A stretch of DNA of 32,775 nt. Origin: Dysgonamonadaceae bacterium. GTDB taxonomy: Bacteria > Bacteroidota > Bacteroidia > Bacteroidales > Dysgonomonadaceae. Location of the stretch: contig JAISYO010000181.1 of the NCBI GenBank assembly GCA_031269865.1, positions 1 to 32,775 on the forward strand. The letters are read 5' to 3'. Positions 9,231 through 17,062 of the stretch are shown here, piece after piece. Position 1 is the stretch's first letter. The number at the start of each line of letters is the position of its first letter. The notes beneath the pieces are model-generated. The model was not told where the DNA came from, made no database searches, and saw only the letters and a list, made by a program, of their open reading frames with translations. Both the position numbers and the translations under genes were made by a program.

Positions 9231-10259
9231 ATGAACAGAAAACATTTCTTTTTTCTTGCCTTGGCAGTTTGCGGCATAAGCGCCGCTTTTGCGCAACAAC
9301 CCAACCCGCCCGGACAAGTTAAGTCGGGCGAAAAAGCCCTGAACGAAGCCTACCTTTTCGCCCACATGACACATCAGGATTACGGCAGGCTGTATTATTC
9401 CGTCAGTACGGACGGGCTGCACTGGGAAGCTCTTAACGGCGGCAAACGAGTGTTTGACGATTACCACGGGCATCCCGACATCTGCAAAGGGCATGACGGA
9501 CGATATTACATGACAGGCAATCAGAGCGATTCCGATCCGGATATTCAAATATGGGTGTCCGACGATTTGATAATATGGAAAAAGTTTGGCATTTACACCC
9601 CCAACCTTCACAGTACCCCCGACTATGCCAATGCCATGCAACGTATCGGCGCACCCAAACTGTACTACGATGAAAGCACGGCGCAGTACATATTGACATG
9701 GCACACGACACACCCGCTCGAAGAGGCGAGAGAAATTCCCGAACCCTACTGGGCAGGACAGCGCACGTTGTACGCCTTGTCGAAAGACTTGAAAACCTTT
9801 TCCGCTACCCCTTCGCGACTGTTCGATTGGAGTATGGCAACCATAGACGTGTTCGTTCGCAAGGTGGGCGATACATATTATGCCATCATCAAAGATGAAC
9901 GCTACCCGACATTGCATTGGACTACTGGCAAGACTATCCGCATAGCAAGTGCACCGAAACTTACCGGACCCTATTCCGAGCCTTCTGCACCGGTAAGCCC
10001 GAACTTTCGCGAAGCACCCATGCTCATTCCATCGCCCGACAGCAAGGTGTGGTATCTTTATTACGAGCAGTATCCGGGCGTGGCATACGGACTTTCGATA
10101 GCCGAAAATCTCAACGGACCGTGGTATCAGGCATCGGGCTATACCCATTCCGACTGGGATAAATACAGCCTGCCTCCTTCCGTCAGGCACGGGTGTATGA
10201 TCACAATCTCGAAAGCGCAATACGATGCATTGGTAAATCATTATGGAATAAATAAATAA
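9231..10259 (+). CDS. GH43-like five-bladed beta-propeller glycosidase
   Basis: Signal peptide (CGISAAFAQQ); repeated propeller motifs: DGLHWEALNGG, HGHPDICKGHDGRYYMTG, IQIWVSDDLIIWKKF, APKLYYDESTAQYILTWHT. Confidence 0.65.
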   Translation: MNRKHFFFLALAVCGISAAFAQQPNPPGQVKSGEKALNEAYLFAHMTHQDYGRLYYSVSTDGLHWEALNGGKRVFDDYHGHPDICKGHDGRYYMTGNQSDSDPDIQIWVSDDLIIWKKFGIYTPNLHSTPDYANAMQRIGAPKLYYDESTAQYILTWHTTHPLEEAREIPEPYWAGQRTLYALSKDLKTFSATPSRLFDWSMATIDVFVRKVGDTYYAIIKDERYPTLHWTTGKTIRIASAPKLTGPYSEPSAPVSPNFREAPMLIPSPDSKVWYLYYEQYPGVAYGLSIAENLNGPWYQASGYTHSDWDKYSLPPSVRHGCMITISKAQYDALVNHYGINK

Positions 10260-10275
10260 TAAAACTCCTTTCAAC

Positions 10276-12084
10276 ATGAAAACAAAACATTTATTTATCG
10301 CAATTTTTTCATTGTCAGTGTTGTTGCTGGTGTCTTGTTCAAAGGGCATATATCTGGCTTCTGGCAAATACGTAATTGTTATCCCCGAAAAAGCTTCTGC
10401 CGTTGAACAACAAGCTGCGTCTGAATTTCAGCGACTTATTGCGCTAAGCAACCCCAATGCGCCGAAAATCGAAATCGTGAACGATGCTGCTGCTAGCAAG
10501 CGCAAGCACGAAATCGTTATCGGCAACGTTGCCAACCGTCCGCTACCCAACGCAACGCAAAACCTGCAACGCGATGGCTTTACAATTCAAACGTCTGACA
10601 ATAAATTGTTTATCAAAGGCGGTTTGCGCAAAGGCACGCTCTACGGCGTTTATTCGTTTTTCGAGACTTATCTCGGCTACCGCTGTTATGCGCCCGGCGT
10701 GCTGAAATACCCCTCTCTGGAAACAATAAAAATCCCTGATAATCTGAATGATACACAAATTCCCGTCAATACTTTCCGCAACGATTTCTATTTAGCCGTG
10801 CTGAAAGATCAATTCTATGCCGACTGGCACAAAGCGCAGTACAACGAGCCGGAATGGGGGCTGTTTGTGCATACTTTCAATATCCTCGTTCCGCCCGACG
10901 TGTATTTCAAAGAACATCCGGAATACTACTCGCTGATTGACGGCAAACGCTCAACCGAACAGTTGTGCCTTAGCAATCCAGATGTACTGAAAATCGTTGT
11001 CGAAAACCTTGCCAAACGCATCAAGGACAATCCAGAAGCCTTATATTGGTCTGTCAGTCAGAACGATAACGGACAGCATTGTCTTTGCGACAAATGCGCC
11101 GCGCTTGATGAGGCGGCTCAAAGTCCGAGCGGCTCTATCATTCCCTTTGTCAATGAGGTGGCGAAGCAATTTCCCGACAAAATCATCTCTACGCTGGCGT
11201 ACTGGTACAGTCGAAAGGCACCTGTTAATAAAATCCATATTGAGCCGAATGTCAATATAATGCTTTGCACCATCGAATGTCTGCGCCATAAACCAATTGA
11301 AAATGAGGATACAAGTGTCAATCTCAATCATGGAGACAAGGGTCCGTTTGCCGACGATCTTAAAGCGTGGGGCGAATTGTCGCACAACATTTTGCTATGG
11401 GACTACGTAACCAATTTTGCACATTTCCTGACGCCATTCCCAAATTTGCGAACGTTACAACCTAATATACAATTCTTTGTCCGCAACGGCGTTGTCGCGC
11501 ATTTTCCCGAAGGCAATCCGTGTTCGGTAAACGGCGAATTTGAAAAACTGCGTTCCTACCTGCTGGCAAAACTGTTATGGAACCCCGACGCGGACGTAGA
11601 AGCTGAGACAAAAGACTTCCTGACAGGTTATTATGAAGAGGCGACCCCGTTTATCGAGGAATATATCAAAACAACGCACGACGAATTGGAAAAATCTGGA
11701 CTACCGCTCGGCATCTACCAGCACCCTTACGATCACTTTGAAAAGGGCTTCCTGAGAGCCGAACTTGCCACGAAATACGAAGAACTTTTTGACAAAGCAG
11801 AAGTTGCCGTAGCCTCAGAGCCCGATGTGTTGCTGCGTGTAAAAATAGCAAGATTGCCAATCACTTACGCATTTTTTGAGATAGCGAAAAAACTCGGTGC
11901 GAAAGACACACGCACTTTTGAAACCGTCAATGGCGCAATAAAAGTCAAGCCGGAAATACTCGACAAACTGCAAAAATTTCGCGACGTATGTAACAGTGCC
12001 GAAATCTCTTACCTGCACGAATGTTGGGAAACCCCCGACGCCTATTACAACGCTACGAAGAGGTTTTTGGAAGAAATCAAATAA
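10276..12084 (+). CDS. DUF4838 domain-containing lipoprotein (alpha-glucuronidase-like N-terminal fold)
   Basis: Lipoprotein leader LLLVSCSKG; GLFVHTFNILVPPDVYFKEHPEYYSLIDGKR, WSVSQNDNGQHCLCDKCAALDEAAQSPSGSIIPFVNEVA, LLWDYVTNFAHFLTPFPNLRTLQPNIQFF are DUF4838 hallmarks. Confidence 0.8.
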   Translation: MKTKHLFIAIFSLSVLLLVSCSKGIYLASGKYVIVIPEKASAVEQQAASEFQRLIALSNPNAPKIEIVNDAAASKRKHEIVIGNVANRPLPNATQNLQRDGFTIQTSDNKLFIKGGLRKGTLYGVYSFFETYLGYRCYAPGVLKYPSLETIKIPDNLNDTQIPVNTFRNDFYLAVLKDQFYADWHKAQYNEPEWGLFVHTFNILVPPDVYFKEHPEYYSLIDGKRSTEQLCLSNPDVLKIVVENLAKRIKDNPEALYWSVSQNDNGQHCLCDKCAALDEAAQSPSGSIIPFVNEVAKQFPDKIISTLAYWYSRKAPVNKIHIEPNVNIMLCTIECLRHKPIENEDTSVNLNHGDKGPFADDLKAWGELSHNILLWDYVTNFAHFLTPFPNLRTLQPNIQFFVRNGVVAHFPEGNPCSVNGEFEKLRSYLLAKLLWNPDADVEAETKDFLTGYYEEATPFIEEYIKTTHDELEKSGLPLGIYQHPYDHFEKGFLRAELATKYEELFDKAEVAVASEPDVLLRVKIARLPITYAFFEIAKKLGAKDTRTFETVNGAIKVKPEILDKLQKFRDVCNSAEISYLHECWETPDAYYNATKRFLEEIK

Positions 12085-12289
12085 ACCTGTTGTGCATTTG
12101 TGTTTTTAGCCCGATAAGGTTATTCACGGAATACTCCTACGGAGTAATTTCTTGCAAATACACAAATGGTTAAATAAATAAATTTTTACTGTCCAATAAA
12201 AAAGGAATGTTTGTATGAATAATTCAGGATAAAGAGATATTTTTTTGCAAGAAAAATTATCGTTCTGCGTATATATCAATACTTTTATG

Positions 12290-12297
12290 TATATTTG
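12290..12297 (+). promoter_or_regulatory. candidate Bacteroidetes -7 element (TATATTTG)
   Basis: TAnnTTTG consensus upstream of the CotH gene; implies the track start at 12297 is too far upstream. No convincing -33 element seen. Confidence 0.45.
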
Positions 12298-12320
12298 TGT
12301 CTTCGCACAAATCAAAAACG

Positions 12321-14606
12321 ATGTTTAACTTATCTAAAACAAGAAAGATGATAAATTTTAAGAGATTTTTCGGTACGAATGTACTGTTATACTGCATATT
12401 ACTGGCAGGGACAAGTAGCCTGAGCGGTTGCAAGGATTCCGAAGAGAGCCTTCGGGAAATTTTGGTAGAACCTGAGACAGTTACGTTGGAAGTAGGCGCT
12501 TCGAAAAAAATCATAGCTATGCCAACCCCATTGGAAGCTAAAATTTCCGAGTTTACGTGGGTGTCGGCTAACCCGTCCATTGCGACAGCCAGTAATACCG
12601 GCACCATCGTCGGCATAGCCAAAGGCTCAACGACGGTAACCGTATCTTCCGGTTCCATATCGAAAGGGGTTGCGGTAACAGTGGTAGCTAAGGCACTGAA
12701 AAGCATAGAAGTGAAACCGGAGTCGCTAAGCCTTGCGACAGGACAAAAAGCAACGTTGTCCGTAACCTTGACACCGTCCGACGCCGATGTTTCGCTGAGT
12801 TGGGTTTCAGACGATCCTGCCATCGCCACCGTTTCGTCATCAGGCGAAGTAACGGCTGTCGCAGACGGTTCAACCAACATTACCGTTTCGGCAGGTTCTT
12901 TTACGAAGAAAATCCCCGTCCTTGTCAATGCACTGACACCCGGAGGAACGATTACGGCAATCGGTTCAGGTGCGAATCCGTCAATCGCTTTCGACAACAA
13001 TACGGCAACCGCCTATTGGTCGAACGGAGATTATCAATGGGTCGGATTGGATTTGGGGGCGAAATATGTCATCAATAAAATAGCTTACAGTCCTCGGCAG
13101 AACGCCGGACCGATGATGCAACTTGGTGTTTTTGAAGGTGCCAACCTGCCCGATTTTGGCGACGCAATTCCCATCGGCATGATTACCGACATTCCCAACA
13201 ACGATATGACTACGATTGACATTAACGTTACGCGCGGATTCCGGTATGTCCGTTATGTGGGACCGAATATGTACGAAAGCAATGGCAAAGTCGCGTCAAA
13301 CTGCTTCGTATCCGAAATCGCATTCTTCGGACATCAGGGCAACGGCGACGATTCGCAACTCACCCAAATTGCAGGTATTCCCATCGTAGTGGTACATACC
13401 ACCAACGCCGCCGAAGTTAACTCAAAAGAAAACTACATCAAAGGAATTGCTTCTTTTATCTATAACGGCGGCAAGGCTTTCTATTCGGACAGCACGGAAA
13501 TTCGCGGACGCGGAAACGCAAGCTGGTCTATGACTCAGCCTAACAATCTGAAAAAACCTTATCGCATCAAATTGTACAATTCCATCGCCCTAATGGGAAA
13601 TCCCGCCAAAGGCAAAAGTTGGACACTCATCAATAATTGGGGCGATAAAACACTGATGCGCAATTTGTTAGCTTTCAGCATCAGCAAATTATTTGAAATG
13701 CCTTATACACCTGCCGGACAGCCTGTTAATGTGTTCTACAACGGCGAATACAAGGGTTGCTACCAACTTTGCGATCAGATTGACGTGAGGAAAGGGCGCG
13801 TTGATGTAAAAGAAATGGGTGAAAACGACATATCCGGCAAAAACCTGACTGGCGGATACCTCATCGAGATTGATGCGTATGCCAATCAGGAACCCGCGAA
13901 CACTTGGTTTACTTCCGCTATGAACGAAACTACGGTAACGATTAAGTCGCCCGACGTCGTTTACGATAATGGCATTACGCGATTGGAGCAGTATAACTAT
14001 ATTCGTGATCATTTCAATAAACTCGAAGCAGCACTTCATGCGGATAACTACAAAGATCCTGCTGATGGATACCGCAAGTATCTTGATACACATACCTTTA
14101 TACGTCATTTTTTGGTAGGCGAACTGTCTGGAAATATAGATACCTATTGGAGCGTTTATATGTATAAACAACGTGAAAACGACATCTTTTATACCGGTCC
14201 TGTTTGGGATTTTGACATTGCTTTTGATAACGATGATCGCGTTTATCCCATCAATAGCAAAACCGACTGGCTGTACAAGAGCGGCAGTCGTGTTACCGGT
14301 ATGGGACGATTTGTTGATAGGCTGTTTTCCGATCCCGAATTTGCCGACGAAGTAAAATCAACTTACAAGAAATACCGAGATAGCGGAGCCATCAGCGAGG
14401 CATCGCTTCATGCGTTGGTTGATGACTATGCCGCTAAAATGGACGAGTCGCAACGCCTCAATTTTACCCGATGGAAAATTATGTCCACCAAGGTACACCA
14501 AAACCCGTCGCCATTGCCGGGCAGTTATAGCGGCGAAGTGCAACGTATCAAGAGTTTTATATCAAGCAGAATCGTTTGGATGGACAAATTTCTCGAATAT
14601 AAATAA
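12321..14606 (+). CDS. CotH kinase family lipoprotein with two Big_2-like repeats and an F5/8-type C-like domain
   Basis: Lipoprotein box SSLSGCKDS; two Ig-like repeats (PSIATASNTGTIVGIAKGSTTVTVSSG; PAIATVSSSGEVTAVADGSTNITVSAG); discoidin-like ATAYWSNGDYQWVGLDLGAKYVINKIAYSPR; CotH motifs EIRGRGNASW, KKPYRIKLY, GPVWDFDIAFDND. Start could also be ATG 12348. Confidence 0.85.
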   Translation: MFNLSKTRKMINFKRFFGTNVLLYCILLAGTSSLSGCKDSEESLREILVEPETVTLEVGASKKIIAMPTPLEAKISEFTWVSANPSIATASNTGTIVGIAKGSTTVTVSSGSISKGVAVTVVAKALKSIEVKPESLSLATGQKATLSVTLTPSDADVSLSWVSDDPAIATVSSSGEVTAVADGSTNITVSAGSFTKKIPVLVNALTPGGTITAIGSGANPSIAFDNNTATAYWSNGDYQWVGLDLGAKYVINKIAYSPRQNAGPMMQLGVFEGANLPDFGDAIPIGMITDIPNNDMTTIDINVTRGFRYVRYVGPNMYESNGKVASNCFVSEIAFFGHQGNGDDSQLTQIAGIPIVVVHTTNAAEVNSKENYIKGIASFIYNGGKAFYSDSTEIRGRGNASWSMTQPNNLKKPYRIKLYNSIALMGNPAKGKSWTLINNWGDKTLMRNLLAFSISKLFEMPYTPAGQPVNVFYNGEYKGCYQLCDQIDVRKGRVDVKEMGENDISGKNLTGGYLIEIDAYANQEPANTWFTSAMNETTVTIKSPDVVYDNGITRLEQYNYIRDHFNKLEAALHADNYKDPADGYRKYLDTHTFIRHFLVGELSGNIDTYWSVYMYKQRENDIFYTGPVWDFDIAFDNDDRVYPINSKTDWLYKSGSRVTGMGRFVDRLFSDPEFADEVKSTYKKYRDSGAISEASLHALVDDYAAKMDESQRLNFTRWKIMSTKVHQNPSPLPGSYSGEVQRIKSFISSRIVWMDKFLEYK

Positions 14607-14635
14607 TAAAAGCAAGAACAAAAACAGCTTTTCAT

Positions 14636-14669
14636 TTTATCGTGATAAACTACTGTTTATCACGATAAA
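14636..14669. repeat. perfect 15-bp inverted repeat with 4-nt loop (terminator or operator candidate)
   Basis: TTTATCGTGATAAAC-TACT-GTTTATCACGATAAA between the CotH and beta-lactamase-like genes. Confidence 0.85.
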
Positions 14670-14708
14670 GTGTGCGATATATTTAAATAAATAAAGAAGA
14701 ATTACACA

Positions 14709-15935
14709 ATGAAAAAATTGATGATGCTTATCGCTGTAACAGCGATTGTTTTGGGATGCAGTACGGTGCGCAACGCGCAGATAAATTCGGGAACGACTTT
14801 CGCGAAAGACGCGCTCGCGCCTTTCGTTGCAGACGGACAGCTTCCGGGTGCGATTAGTGTCTTTTACAAGGACGGCTTGCAGGAAACGGCTTGTGTTGGT
14901 TATGCCAACGTTGCAACGAAACGTCCCATCACGATGAACGACGTATATATGCAATGTTCGCAGACGAAAGGTTTTTGCGGCGTAACAATAGCTATCCTCG
15001 TTGAGGAAGGCAAGATCGCGCTCGACGATCCCGTTTCGAAGTATCTGCCTGAATTTAAGGAACTATGGATTCAGGAATCCACCGAAAACGACGTAAAAAA
15101 ACTCGTCAAGGCGAAAAATACGCTCACTATCCGCATGGTAATGAACCATACGGGTGGTTTCCCCTTCGAAATTAGCGCGAAGCAGGGCAACATCAAGGGC
15201 GGCGGCTGGTCGGGCGGCGCACCGCTACGGCAGACGGCTGCAATAGCTGCTGCAAGCCCAATATCCTTCGAACCCGGCACAAAAGCGCAGTATTCCAACA
15301 CCGGCATCGACATCGGTGCAGCCGTCATCGAGGTGGTAACCGGTATGCGATGGGAAGATTTCCTCAAAAAGCGCGTCCTCGATCCGCTTGGCATGACGTC
15401 AAGTTCATTTTTGCCTACCGACAAACAGCTCAAAACGCAGGTGGAAATGTACGACTGCGTGAAAGATGCATCTGCTAAATACCGCGAACAGAACGAGATG
15501 CAGCAACGCCCCTACAACGATGCCCACGTTTTCGCATCGGCAGGCGCGGGCCTTTGGACAACCGCTAACGATCAACTCAAATTTTACAAGATGCTGATGA
15601 ACCTCGGTGTGGGCGAAAACGGCGTGAGGATACTCAAAGAAGAAACCGTCAAAGAGATTCTCGCCAAATCTACGCGCCCGAAAGGAATGGACGGCTATTC
15701 GCTCGGACTTGCCGCGCCGGAAGAAGACACGGAAGACGCATGGTTCGGACATGGTGGCGCGTGGGGTACAAACTGCATGGTTAATTGGCATCGCAAGGAA
15801 TTGAAACTGTGGGCAGTACAACTTTGTGGCGATCCACGCCCATGGGACGTAGCCCGCGCAGAAGCGGAAACCAAGTTTTTCAAATACGCCATCGACAACG
15901 CCAAGGGCAACGCTTACACCGGACGAGTTAAGTAA
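14709..15935 (+). CDS. serine hydrolase, beta-lactamase/class C penicillin-binding-like esterase, lipoprotein
   Basis: Leader VLGCST; SQTKG (SxxK), YSNTG (YxN), GHGGAWGTN (HGG near C-terminus). Confidence 0.85.
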   Translation: MKKLMMLIAVTAIVLGCSTVRNAQINSGTTFAKDALAPFVADGQLPGAISVFYKDGLQETACVGYANVATKRPITMNDVYMQCSQTKGFCGVTIAILVEEGKIALDDPVSKYLPEFKELWIQESTENDVKKLVKAKNTLTIRMVMNHTGGFPFEISAKQGNIKGGGWSGGAPLRQTAAIAAASPISFEPGTKAQYSNTGIDIGAAVIEVVTGMRWEDFLKKRVLDPLGMTSSSFLPTDKQLKTQVEMYDCVKDASAKYREQNEMQQRPYNDAHVFASAGAGLWTTANDQLKFYKMLMNLGVGENGVRILKEETVKEILAKSTRPKGMDGYSLGLAAPEEDTEDAWFGHGGAWGTNCMVNWHRKELKLWAVQLCGDPRPWDVARAEAETKFFKYAIDNAKGNAYTGRVK

Positions 15936-15968
15936 AAAAAAAAAAAACAGGTAATTAACCTCTTCAAC

Positions 15969-16009
15969 TTGTTGGACAGGACATTAACCGTTAATGTCCT
16001 GGCCGACAA
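15969..16009. terminator. large hairpin between convergent genes (20-nt arms)
   Basis: TTGTTGGACAGGACATTAAC-C-GTTAATGTCCTGGCCGACAA; 18/20 Watson-Crick pairs plus one T-G; a 14-A run (15934-15947) serves as a T-run for the minus strand. Confidence 0.6.
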
Positions 16010-16033
16010 AAGGTGTAGTTCGGAATCATTTTC

Positions 16034-16648
16034 TTAACCCAAGGTACCCACAATCTTTTTCCTCATCTCCTCGTTGCCGGGGTAAGCCGTGATTTTCTCT
16101 TTCAACCGCCCTTCGCGATCGAAAATGAGATAGGAAGGAATGTACTCGAAACCGAAGCCGTCCATGATGGTTTCCCATTGATTGCCGTCGGTAATGTAGT
16201 AATGCTCGCTGCCTATCCCCCCGGCTTTCTCGCGCCAAAGCTTTTCGGGCGAGGAGGTGCTGGATAGATAGACGAAAACAACGCCCTCTTTCTTCCATTG
16301 GGGTTTCATCGGCTTCATATCTTCCATGGCTTGCAGACAGGGACCGCACCACGTCGCCCAAAAATCCACCACGACCACGCTGCCTTTGTGTTTGGCGACG
16401 ATGGCGTCCATCAGTTTTTCGGCGGGGACGTCGGGCGTTTCGTTGACGACGGTTTCGCCCTTGACGGCTGCCCACCGCTTGACTTCCTCGTTTTTCCGCA
16501 ACAGCACCTTCTCAAATTTGTTGCCTTTGAAGTGGGCGCGGATATTTTCCTCCTGCTTGGCGGAAAACGGTTCTTCCCCGTTGATGAACTGCAAGGCGTA
16601 GGCGTTGCAGTTCAGGACGTCGTAATACTGCCCGGCGAAAAACTCTTT
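16034..16648 (-). pseudogene. TlpA/ResA-like thioredoxin-fold protein, 5' truncated by an IS remnant
   Basis: GSVVVVDFWATWCGPCLQAMEDMKPMKPQWKKEGVVFVYLSS ... GFEYIPSYLIFDREGRLKEKI; recognisable homology starts at GQYYDVLNCNAYALQF; the upstream part of the open frame is out-of-frame IS1595 DNA and the signal peptide is missing. Confidence 0.7.
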
Positions 16649-16913
16649 TTTGCCGGGGTCAAAAGGCGCACCGCCAAAAACCGGTACCGGGACGGCAGCT
16701 TCGATTTGTGCATTGCCGCGTTGGTTTTCAAGCCCTGGCGGTAGCCGCAATGCTTGCATGCTTGCATTCGTACATCTCTTTGTCCGATTTCCGGTAATGT
16801 CCGCGGCTGCCGCATTTCGGGCAGGCAACGCCTGCCTGTTCGCGAAACGCCTTAAATTTCGCCTTGCGGCTCGCCTCGCCGGGAAACTCCCGTATAAGAT
16901 CCGCTGAATCCAT
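16649..16913 (-). mobile_element. IS1595-family transposase remnant, N-terminal part, frameshifted
   Basis: MDSADLIREFPGEASRKAKFKAFREQAGVACPKCGSRGHYRKSDKEMYECK then, in another frame, CKHCGYRQGLKTNAAMHKSKLPSRYRFLAVRLLTPAKKSFS: the zinc-ribbon N-terminus of IS1595 transposases; frameshift caused by an 8-bp tandem duplication at 16751-16766. Confidence 0.8.
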
Positions 16914-17013
16914 ACGCTCCTGATTTGTATTTTCGACTGCGAAGATAATGCTTTTTGTGAATTAGGCAAATATGCGGGTATTCATTTTTTTATTATGGTA
17001 ACAATTTTCGCCG

Positions 17014-17021
17014 TAAAGGTA
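17014..17021 (-). promoter_or_regulatory. candidate -7 element (TACCTTTA on minus strand)
   Basis: TACCTTTACGG, same string as at 22782-22789; points into the IS remnant/thioredoxin fusion. Confidence 0.35.
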
Positions 17022-17062
17022 TAAAAAAAAAATAACAATACTCTAAGCTATAATCCGTAAAA

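Noticed and set aside
9210-10367. 385-aa minus-strand ORF opposite the GH43-like gene
   Set aside because: Shadow ORF; the plus-strand product has a signal peptide and propeller motifs, whereas this translation is Cys/Arg-rich with no recognisable motifs.
12257-13000. 247-aa minus-strand ORF rich in V/A/T/P that looks like a repeat surface protein
   Set aside because: It is the complement of the tandem Big_2-like repeats of the CotH lipoprotein; apparent repeats are inherited from the real gene.
16298-16744. 148-aa plus-strand ORF opposite the thioredoxin/IS fusion
   Set aside because: Antisense shadow of the thioredoxin fragment; no independent support.
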